Shown here one piece after another: positions 49,101-61,100 of a DNA stretch of 64,000 nucleotides; position 1 is the stretch's first letter, and each line of letters begins with the position of its first letter. The stretch comes from Callaeas wilsoni (Eukaryota > Chordata > Aves > Passeriformes > Callaeidae), in contig VWPU01014839.1 in assembly GCA_013398955.1 (NCBI GenBank), positions 20,012 to 84,011 of the forward strand, read 5' to 3'. Position numbers and translations under genes: made by a program. The notes below the pieces were generated by a model. The model was not told the DNA's origin. It saw only the letters and a list, made by a program, of their open reading frames with translations, and searched no databases.

Positions 49101-52100
49101 ACCACAACAAGAGAGTACATCATGCTCTAATTGATGTACTTAAGAGTATATTCTGGCTCAGCAAAACTAATATGATCATGGCATCATTAGTATATTTGCA
49201 GGTGGAGGGTCACAACTACCTCATTAAAAAGAAATTATACCCTTTCATCTAAATGTATCTCTATGCTGCAGTTCATTTCAGGAAGTCAAAAGAAAGGCAA
49301 AGAGACAGGAAAGCCTTGAAGTGAATTACTGAATCACATCTTACGTCACACCCCCCAAAAAAATAAAATCAGTACACGATGTTGCTCTTCAGAAAAAAAA
49401 CCTTAGAATTAGAAAAACTATTAAAAAGGCAGATTATGAGGTATGTTTTTAAAAATATCTAAGCACAAAGGATGCAAATCAAGACATTCATCAAATTGGT
49501 AGTAGGATAATTATTTTTCTAATGTACAAATGAAAGATGACAATGAGTAACAAATTATTTACTAGTACCATGGTAATGAAGAACTTTTACCAGAGTATGA
49601 CAGAAATGCTCTTTGAGATACGGCTCAAGCCTACAGAGCCAATATTTCTAACTTCTGAATTTCCCCTGGTCACCAGAGAAATTATAAAAACCTACAAAAA
49701 GTAAAATTCTAAATCTACTATGTAAAATCCTGCATTACCTTTTACATCAAACTCTTTCTCTCCATTATCCTAACATAATCAACCATAAATTAAAACCAAA
49801 TTCTTTGACTAACTCAGATTTTAATTTTCTAAAGTGGTATCATTAATTCTAAAAATTAATAATACAAAATCATAATGCCTGTAGAACAATTCAAGCACTT
49901 AGAGATGTAGTGGAATTATCCATCCATAGAAACAGAAACATTTCCTGAGGTACTCAAAGGGGAGAGGTCTGAGAATTAAGTACTTGTTAATCTTAAAACT
50001 GCTAGATGGCAAATGGTACTGCTGAAAAGGACTGATTCCAATCTCATATGGCTGTACTCCATTGACCTAAGTGAAATGACTCATCATTTAGCCCTCCAGT
50101 TTTTAATCATCAGTCTTTGATAATCTGTTCACTTAATGGATATCTGCAATCCACTATTTCCTTTTTCTTCTTCATCTTCCTTTAATCTTGCCCCTCAAAT
50201 TCTTCCCACTGTCCAAAAGTTACACTGTTTTTATATTTCAAAAATATATTATCTATTAATAACTGAAGTATTGTAACTGTTACTTGAAATAAACATTTTT
50301 ATACTCACTCTAAGAATGATGAACTGAACACAAGCTAAGCAATTTTCCTAAAGGAATATGGTAATGCTATCGGGGAGGTGAGACTAAATATCTCTCATAA
50401 TTCTACATAAAAGGAACACCATTCTCTATCCAATGACATGAAAAATATAATAACCTTAATTATGCAGGGTCTTAAGCAGGAGGAGAGTTGGATTTGTTAG
50501 TGGGAAATGATGACTTGAAACGTAAGTGATCAGTAAGGGACAAGACAAAGTTTACATTTCCTAAGAACAGAACTGAAATGAATATGAGAAAAGAAAACCA
50601 TCTTGATTCTTTGATTGTCATAACATGGGATGTAACTACAAGTCAGCTACAGTTTGGAGGGATGTTTACAAAGGGTGAACAAACTTTCCCACATTTCTGA
50701 TACATGCTGTCCCTTCTTTTAGTCTCTCTGATCCGAGCCAAACCACAAAGGATAATACACACATCTGGAAAAGCAATGAACATCCTCAAAAATACTGCAT
50801 ACTTGCACAGTCCAGTAGACAAAGCTTTTCTGTGTGAGAATTTTCTCTATGAAAAATTGACCCAGTATGATGATGTTGGTATCTCTTTCAAAACTTCTTA
50901 CATTTCCTTCCAACTACATTGACTGGAACTTTTCCTGTTTACTTCTCTGTGCCAAGCCATGCTTCTTTTTTTCTTGTTTTATTTGTCTTCAGTTTACTTT
51001 GTCAAAGTTTTTCTTCAATATCTGCAGTTTCTCTGAGCCACCACTTTTTAAAATCACTACTGATTATTTCAGTGCCTATTCCTTTTAATTATTTTAACTA
51101 TTTTTTTTTCTAGTTTACTCTAGATCCTTTGGATCACTCAGCAGCCATCTTCTCTGTGGCCTTACTGATGTATTTCCCACTAAAAAGTATTTTTAAGGTA
51201 AGCAAAATTTTCTAGAAAATTTGTCAAAATAAATATTTACTCCTGCAGGGGATTAAACTTCTTAGCTGAAACCATGCAGACAAAAATTTCTTTGCTTGTT
51301 CCACAAATATGGCAAATACCATGACAGCAGCTAATCTAGGTCTGCGTCAAAAGATAAACTGCTTTTTTAAGATGCATGCTTGGAAATTATTACATTTCAG
51401 AACTTTCTTCTTCCTTTCCAAGTCAATTCCTTCTCTATACCCCTAAGATCTGTTGTGCTGGTACATCCCAGAAATTTAGATAGGTGTTGAGCTGAAATAA
51501 AATTTAGTTAGATATCTGTTTTTCTGTATTATTTTTCTGCTAGATGAATTTGAAGCAGGGACCTCTTCCAAGAATGGGAGCGGAGTAAGGACAAACACCG
51601 ATGCGGTTAAATAGCGTTCTCGTTTATTGTCAAATCAAGCAGGATTATGTAGCATTTCCAACTAGTCACAAGTTGTCCACGCACCTTAACTAACTCTATG
51701 ATTGGCTACTTAAGTACAATCACACGCATCTACTGTTACTAATTGGTTAACATGCGGCAAAGAAGTGTCCTCTCTCCTCCCAGCTTGCGGTTATCACATC
51801 CTGTAAAACTTCCTCTATTTCTCAAGGACACCTCAAGGACACTCTCAGCACTAAGTCNCTCACAACACCCAGGGCAAGCAGGCCCTGCAAAGACTGGCTT
51901 GTTCACTACGTTCAGATACAGACCATGTCCATTCTGCTCTAAGAATTCTTCTACATGAATTTCCCTGTCTGCTTCATCACCTCTTCACAGAAGTTGCTGT
52001 GCATACAGACAACATGCAGCCAGAGTGATTGTGGGCAGGTTTTTGAAGCCCTTCTGCCTCCCTCAGTAATCTGACAGCAGTGAGAGCTTCCAAAAGTCTT

Positions 52101-55100
52101 TCTCTCTGAAATACTAGTCTTAAGACTATATGCGATGGGGAAATGATGCTGTGAGTTTACCCAAAATGGCCACTGCAAAGTGAAAGCAATCCTATTTTTA
52201 CAGAGGCCCTGGTCCTTCAGCAAGTCTACAAAATAGCAGGGCCTCTAATGAACTTGTCTAAGAGAGCATGGCAGCTATCAGCACCAGAGAGGCTGACCAT
52301 GACTGACCTCCAGCAGCCCAGGAAACAGAGCACCATCATTCAGGTGAATGGGCAGGACCTAAAATTGTTTCTTCACAGCTGCAGTTCTCCCACCTAATTA
52401 CCTGACCCCTACCTGATTTCTCAAAGCTGCCTGCACTTACACTAAGGAAATGGTTCTAGAACAAGGGTGATTGGAAGAAATGTATGATACACCGTGAAAA
52501 CTGTTATAATTAATACTAAGAGTGAGACTGCTTTGTCAGCTTTGCAGAGCTGCTGTGGTTGGCTGTCCATCAACAGTAATTCCTTATATTTGTTTTTGGC
52601 TGATCACATTTCAGAGAAAACTTCATAATCTATAGCTTCACAAAAAACTGTGGCATTTCCCTTAAAATAGTTTGCTGCAATCTTTAGTTACAGTTTTTGA
52701 CCAGATAAAATTATGGGAGGAAATTAGCATAGTTCTGATGTTTTCTGTAGACTGTGGTGTTTGATCACAAAGACATTAACAGCAATAACACACTGGTAGC
52801 TTTCTTAAGAACTTGACTGGAAATGAGCCAAAAGCAACAAACTCTGGCAAATTCCCAAGCCCTGATTAATTCTTTAGTGAAGCAGCAGTATTACAGTAGC
52901 AAACTTTTAACTTTTATATGGCTGTTCTTTCAAAATAACTTCCAAGTCAAATAGAACATAATTTACAATTAATGTCTCATTTACATTTATAGAGACAAAA
53001 CAATTGTGGGTTTTGCTCCCCTGTAAATTTATGTTCAAAACATTGAAACACCCCAGGATTTTAATGCTCTTGCCCAAACTGACTCCTGTCACATGAAATG
53101 TGTTATTTCATGGTTCAAAACTTACATCCTATGACATGCCTGTCCTAACTGCTACAGTCTGGCAGCCCTTTTTATTTACTCTAGACTAATTTTGAATGAT
53201 TACGCAGAGCTGTTTCAATTGTGGGAAACAAAGATTCCAGCCCAGACTTTTCTAAAATGCTTTTGTTTTCCTTCGGAATGTTTCTACTATCCAGGTTAAT
53301 GTAAGGCAGTTTACTTGGGCAAGAGAAGAACCTTAACCATTGCACCACGGAAAATAACAGCTATATAGAGGATATTTTTCACATACAGATTTGGCCTTGA
53401 AATCAGTGGAAAAATTCCTATTAAATAGATCAAAGCAGGATCAAGTCTTCAAACAGCCTTTCCTCCATCAGTCACGCTAACACCCCCCAAACTGCTGTAA
53501 ATTTAGCAGCACAGAACAGCATTACAGGTGATACATCTGTGTACAATGGTCCCTTTGAAAATCTTCCCCATTGTGCAACTAGTTTAATATTAGTAAACAC
53601 AGTACTAATGTTCAAAGGTAATGTTAATAATTCACAGATACGGCTGAAATGCTATGTGTGGACAAACACTTCGAGAAAAACTATTCTTAAAATCAGAACA
53701 GATCCTGCACTTTAGATTTTTAAACCACAGATCACACACATTTTTTATTTCTCATAGAGGTTTGATGTAGTAAGGATTTCTTTTGCCATCTTTGGAGATT
53801 TTACAGACAACACAGCTGGACAAGATGTCACATCAGGCTGGTCTTACTTATATAGCCTATTCTGCACAAGGTGAGTTTTAATGTAGTTTTCCAGTCAGAC
53901 TGTAGTATTTAAAGTGAGTTTGCATATAGCATAATCAAGACGATTGCTGCTGACAAAGCATAGTTCTTGCTATCCTGCCTCTGTAGTAGGTCAAAAAGCT
54001 GAAATCTTAAAAAATTCTTACAGAAAAAGAACACTTCCCATTTGCATGCAGCAAATATTGAGAAAAAACATGGTAGAAGACTGCCTGGAACAATTACTTT
54101 GCATCCTGAAGATGCACACGCTTCTCTGTGATACATTATTAATTAGAAGCTGTTGGTGTCACTTTAAGAGATCACCCAGTGTCTCAAAAACACAACTGGA
54201 TCTCTTCCTATCAAAACTCAGTCTGAAGTGTGTGCACTGGGTGTGTTACCGTGAACACACCAAAACAGCAGCTAGTTCCAAGACCACCTCCAGGACTTCT
54301 TCCATGATACTTATTGTTTCTGTTGGGACTTTTGCCACCATTGTGCTTCAGTATTCTTGGTGTACCAAGGATGGAAAAAGTGCTTGTTAAATTGAAGACA
54401 TCAGTCAAAACAATCTTAATGACAAAATAACTCTACTGCACTCAGAAACACAGCATGGTTCTGATCTCACTGATAGGAGCAAGTCAAGTTCAATTCCCTT
54501 CCAAGAGTAGCACTCACACAGGGATTACAAGGGTCAAAACTAAAGATGGTATCTGTGAAACCAGAATCATTGTCTTCGCATCTCATTTACATTAAAATTG
54601 CAAACTCACTGCTCACATTATACTACTTCTCAGACTATTGTTTTTTTCAAAATGCTTCTCATCTTTTTTCATGTATTTCACAAAGACACTTTACTAAAAG
54701 TTATTAAAAATATTGAGCCACTCTTCCAAAAAGGAAAATAGAAAATAGACTTGTACATGTTGTGGATGGTCCAAAGATATTTTAAAATATCCAGCTGGGA
54801 AGAACATAAATTATATTAAGTTACAAGATTAAATAAAAATGGGAATCTGTCCAGGAAAATGATGTTCTGGGTAAAATAAATAGGTGTATTTATAGACTTC
54901 ACAGTTCTGAGCTATTTCCCAGTTTTACAGGCTGGATACTGGAGTGTTTAATGTAGGTTTTCAAAACAAGATAATACTAGAAGATACAGTTAACCGAAGT
55001 ACAAGTGCCTTGCTGCTACTACAAACACTAAAAATATTATTAAAAATATAAAGCTAGTATTATTTTGCATCCTTTTACGTAAGCGGACTAAAAGGAATGG

Positions 55101-58100
55101 TATTTACAAAATACTCTTTCGTGCATTTCATTTCTAAGAGTGAATAATGTGTTTATAACACCTGTTATCCTGGCAGGTCTAAAAGCACTTAATTCTGGGA
55201 AAACTGCAAAGTACCTGAGAGATACTGCAAGAACACTCACACGAAGTTTCGAAGTTTCGTAACATGCCACTATTTCCTTTTAGCCAACTCCTTCCCAGAG
55301 GCATTAAAGAATTTGGCATCCACTCAGTTTAACTCCTGACCTTCAAGCAGGTCCTTCCGCTGTGAGGAACTGAAAGAGCAGGAAGTATAGTGTCCTGACC
55401 CTATGAAGCTTGTAAATATTAACTTCCATATCCATGAAGAATCATCTATTCAGCATCACTTAAAAAAATTTATAAATACTGATTAGAACTTTGGAATAGT
55501 ATGAAATCAGGACTTAGAAACATAAACAACAATAAATGTTACTTTTTGGATAAAAACGCATTAATGTTAAAAGGTGTTTGGATGAAAAAGAAATAATCTA
55601 TTGTCATTTCACCACTCATGGCTTTCTAAAGTGTCTTTTTCAGATCCACTTATAGGCAATCTGCATTGTTTTCAAAATTGTTATGAGATTGGTTGAACAC
55701 AACACTGCCTTCAGCACTGGGTAAACTCACATGGTGCTAAAAGAGGCAGCAAAACCTCCATTTTCTTACTTTTTCACAGATCACTGCAATTATTTACAAC
55801 TGAGAACTACATGATCCAAAATAAGAATGGAATCACAATCACCAGTGTTCATTGTGACAAGACAGTTCAAATAATTAACACAGCATGTCTGCAACACTTT
55901 TGAGCGTGAAAGAATCAGGAAGTTCAGGTAAACTGTAAAGCAAGCATTCTTTACAATAAATTAGTTGTGGGCTGGGAAAGGGGAATACTGAGGAAGCTCC
56001 CAGCAGTTCAACAAAGAAGGAAAGAAGATTCACAGGGAACTGACTGCCACCACTGCAGTGTACAGGTATGCATGTCTACATGGTAAACTCCATAATCCAC
56101 CTGTTCACATCCAGACTTCTACAGTTCCTGGGAGGAGAAGTACAGAGGAAAGGAACAGGAAAGCCAGCACTTTGATGGGAGAAATCTCAAAGGCATTAAT
56201 AGGATAAAATAAAATTGAAGTCCGAGACACATCCAAACCTTCACTTAGAAATTTACAAGGAGGTTGGGACCAAGGTTCTCCTGCAAATCAGCCCCTTGAC
56301 AAGAAATACCAAAGGTAACTGGAAGGCTTTTCACTTGCCTCCACTACAGATGATTACTAACTGAAGTGCCACACTTTACATTTTGTACAGATATTTAATT
56401 CTTATTTCCTGTTTAGTTTGCATTTTTATTGCCCAGGCCACATAGTGATTACGTAGACACAATATGCACATAAACATATGCATGCACATCAATATTTATA
56501 TGCATATGTACCTACTTATACAAACAGAGTTTCTCCAAAACCTTTACATTCTAAGCTGATGATTATCAAACTTCTACCAGAAGTGACACTGTTATCACTG
56601 CAGACAGATTGTTACAGACTATGGTACTGTTTTACATGCTTTTTAAAGGGCTGCCCTATATATAGAAACTACGGTCAGCTGAAAACTTGAAAAACACTTT
56701 CCAGAACAATTACAAAGAAATAAAACATGTCTCATAAGGAGCCATAAGCATCCGGTGAACTTTTTTTTTTGTAGTTTAGTGACAGCAGGAAAGATGGACT
56801 CAGGTCCACTCACAGCAACATTAAAGCAGTTTGCTCCAAGCAACATTTCCCTGTCTGTTCCTGAGCCTGTAGGACACAACATCCCAGTCACATCCATGAG
56901 CCCACAGAAACTGTTCCTTTTCCTCCAGGCTTCCAGTTCTTTCAGTACTGAGGCTAGATCCTAGTCCATTAATGCACAATTGTCTCGTATTTCATTTTAT
57001 CCCATTCCTCAATATATAACCTCAGGCTTGATTTACAGCAGTTTTCAAACTCAGTCCTGAAGAGAGAATTATTCCTTTCTAGTAAGTCTTCCGGTGGAAT
57101 TGATCTTTACACTAATTGCATGCAGAGGCATTAATTAGCTCTCCAACAATCTCATGAGGCCAATTATACCATTTCCATTTAAAATAGGCAAGAACACCAC
57201 AGATCAAAAAGGTTTCATTCATTTAGGGTGCCCAGTATGTGACAGATGGTTCTGGTTTTTTAAGATACTCAGCACTTTTTAAGCTCAAAACACAACTTTC
57301 ATGGACTTTAGAGACTACCAGCATCAGACCTACAAATTATCTAAATTCCCACATATCTTAAGAGCTTACTATTGCAACTTAAAACAGTCTTTCACTAGAG
57401 CTTTTGTGCATATTTTCCTAGGTTTCTGAAAAGGCAAACTACATTATAGTATGAGCGATTATTACATCTAAATATTGTGCTAAGCCACAGCAGTAGGCCA
57501 AGATATTGATTCTTATAGGATTTGTCAACAAATGTAAGTTGTGTTTTGATGTATTAGTAAAAAGAAAAAAAAATCTCTGAAAACGTGACATTCTGAACTC
57601 AGCATACAGAGACAGTAAGCCAAGTTAGTGCCTTCATTCTGCAGCTAAAAATGCTTTTATTATTCGCTTTGTTTAAGTAGCATAAAAATGGACGATTTTT
57701 GCCATGTGAGAAATTCCCAGGAAACAATGTAATCCGTGTGCTGTAAAAAAGAATTATACAATATAGTCTTAAAAGCATTTCATATTTATTTTATATTATT
57801 TATTTCTATCACTTACTATTTTAGAATATAAATACAAATATAATTAATCAGAATAGCACATCATGTCAATGAGTTCCTAATTATTTAAATGCTAGTGAAA
57901 GTCAGTGAAATACAATTTCAAAATGAATAAATGAATAAAAGCATCTACCTTTCATGACTTAAGCAGGCAACCTACAACACTACTAATATACCTAACTGCT
58001 AGGAATGCCTTTGAAAATTTACCCAATAATATGTATTCTTAAATCACCTACATTTCATTGCAAAAGCCACACCAAGTCCCTACAGTCTGACCTATGCTAA

Positions 58101-61100
58101 CCTTCACCAATAGGATGCAGAAGTTTCTGCCTGTTTAGTTTAGTTTTCATTTTCAGGCCTTGCAGTTTATTTCACTCCCCCAAATGGTACAGTCTTCTAC
58201 CAGCTGAACACAATTTGAAACTAAGCACAGAAGCTTTCCACTTTCCTCTGCCACATTACACCAGTATAATTTCTCAGTCCTCAGTGTTTCACCATTTTAA
58301 CGGGAGACTTACAGAAAAAAAAAGCTTTTAAGAGCCTAGAGCCTTGGTAGGTGATGAACAGAATTTTCCTTCCTTTTAGGACAAGCAATTAATCTTTGCT
58401 TGTCCTTAGTGTGCACTTCCAGACCATTGGGTCCATGCAAAGTCTGTGCCACCCAAAAGGCTCTCTGGATCTGGAGTCTTGGCATTTAAGAGTGTGGACA
58501 GCACACATCATCCTAGTCCTCCAAAGAAGGATGAAAGAGGGCAAACGCAGGAAGATGCCTTAATTCTAATGTTAAGCACTGAGCACCACGGATATAACGC
58601 TATTACTTGATTTATATATCCCCATGCTAAAGTACAGACAGCAAAGGGGCAAAAAATGCCTATTTTTCTACTGTGCAAGTTTGAACACTTCTCCAGAATC
58701 AAACAAAAAGTGTCTTCACCTCTAAGTAGTTACTTTTAGCAAACACTGAGTTTCAACTTCTGTTCTACTTTTTCCATGCTACATGTTTTTAAGGGGACTT
58801 CTACCATAAAAACAGAAGGAAGATGAAGACTGTGGCTGACTGGTTGTGCCATTTCATTTCCCAAATCCAGGTATTTCACATACTTGTGTGGGAAAAATAT
58901 AATTTACTCTACGGGCTTGCAATGAAGCATTTTAATGCATTTCTTTATTAGATTTTTGAGTTCTCATTCATTTTCTTGGCAGTATGTTTGAAAGTGTCAC
59001 AGTTTGAGCATCTAACCTGGCCTCAATTCAGATTTAGAAGCCCGTGGGAAAATCCTGTATTCATTTAATCAAACACAGAGGAATAGCGTTGGGAAACACA
59101 GGAAAAAAGACTCTGTACATATTCCCTGCTGACAACATTGCTCGAGCTCCCACATTGACCTGGAGCTGTTTCAGGAAGACATCCCTGTCAATGCTTGTTA
59201 CACAATTACACCCTTAGAACTGCTGAAGGGAGCGATCAGAATTTCACATGTATCGGCTGTTCAGCTCAGCCATATGTGATACCTGTTGCAGAACGGCTCA
59301 GGTTTTATCAGGATAGAGGCCTCTTTTAAAAATGTACTATCCCACACCATAAAAACGTGCTCACCATAGAAACATACTAGGGAATACAATTTCTTAAGCC
59401 CTGGAAAATTTTATTTATTTTGACAATATGAGTAGTCTCTCTGCATTGTTCTGGACAGGTACACAGTAATTGTTTTGGACAGTAATTCCATGTTCACTAC
59501 TTACGATCGCATTCACACACTACCATATCACCCAGCAGTACAAATTTGGCCTTAAACAGACATGAGCATAGAATTGCACATATGTGGGAATGGCCAGGCC
59601 TCACAACTTTGAGTTTATGTTGGCTGCAGAGGACTTTAAGATATCTAATGCCAAAGGAATCTTGAGAACCACCCCTCAGAACCAGCCATTGCAATTGTGG
59701 CCACACAATCTGAAACAGCCCTCTGGATGGAACAAGTATAAAACAAAGGATTCAGAAGAGGTTTTCTCTTAAGTACGGAAGGAACAAATGAAAAGTGTTT
59801 TCTCAGCAAAAGTGTGGTTAACAGCTCGACGTTAACTGTTTATTTACTAGTAACTCTTTGCAGAGCTAGTGAAGTGCTGATCAAAGAAAGGAGTCTGTCT
59901 CCATCACATTCCAGGTCCTAAGCCTCCCCTTCCAAGGACTGAAACAGTGAATGACAGTGAGCAGTGTATGTGCAGCTTACAACTGTCAGTAACCACAAGA
60001 AATTACTATGCTGAATCATCTTCACTTTCCACCAAGAAAAATCTGCTACTGCAGAATTTAGCAGTGACAGAAGGACGTTCCTCTCATTCCCTCTTGCTCA
60101 TCTAGCTTTGCTAAATCCCTCTAATGATTCTAGAGGGAATCACCTGTTCATTAGTTCAAATTCTCAATTCTGCAAGTGGCAGTCAGAGAAAATCCTAAGG
60201 AGAAGCAAATTTTTGAGACTTTGCTGTTAAGAAAATGAGTAAAGACTCCATAAATGAAGATTAACTCTCATTATTTATATGCCAGCTTTCTTAGTCTTAT
60301 TTTGAATTCAGCCTATTTGGGATCTAGAATGGTGGTTCAGAAATAAGAGGCTTTGAACCATTTTGTGTGTCAAGCATTTTAATTCTAGTTCTTTAGGGAA
60401 GTCAAGCCCTCTATCAAAGTATGTACTGCAATTTTTCCATGAACTCAGTGCCTCATTATATAATGTGTAAAATAAGTCTGTTGTTTATTTATGCTCTGTT
60501 TTTAAAGTGGATGAAAATAACATGGAGTCTAACTTTCCCAAGAATTCCACTCTGGGCCACTAAAAAACAGTACATAATCTTTTTCTGATAGATCATGGTT
60601 TTACAAAAATGCTGAAAAATGAACAAAATAACAGACACAGAGACTTGAAACCATCATTCTAACTCAGTTAACAGTAAGTGATGGCAACGAAAACATCACT
60701 CTCATAAGAGCATCGAATTCAACTGTTTGGGTACTCAAGTTCTCTATGTAAGAACTTCATTCAACTCCACTTTTGACTGAACAAGCTACAGAAGAGCTTC
60801 CATGTTTCAGATGGAGAATATCCTTTCAATTCAGTATTTAACTTTTTAAAATGCACTTTTTTTGAAGAACGACCTGATTTCATTACTTCAGTTTATTTAG
60901 TTCTATGTTTTCTTTTCCCTTCTGTCAATATTACGTACAAATTCACCCACTGGCATTTGAGAATCACTCAGCAATCACAACCCACCACTCTGCAATGCTG
61001 ATTCACATCTTCTGTGGTGACTTCAGGAAGAACAAAATAGCAGTATGTGATCAGATCAACATTGAAAAAAACCAAAACCAAAAAAGCTTAGGTAAGAAAT

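Noticed and set aside
53944..54390. 148-codon plus-strand ORF in GUCY1B1 intron 2
   Set aside because: No domain or homology recognised, no poly(A) tail or other retrocopy hallmark, and antisense to the host gene.
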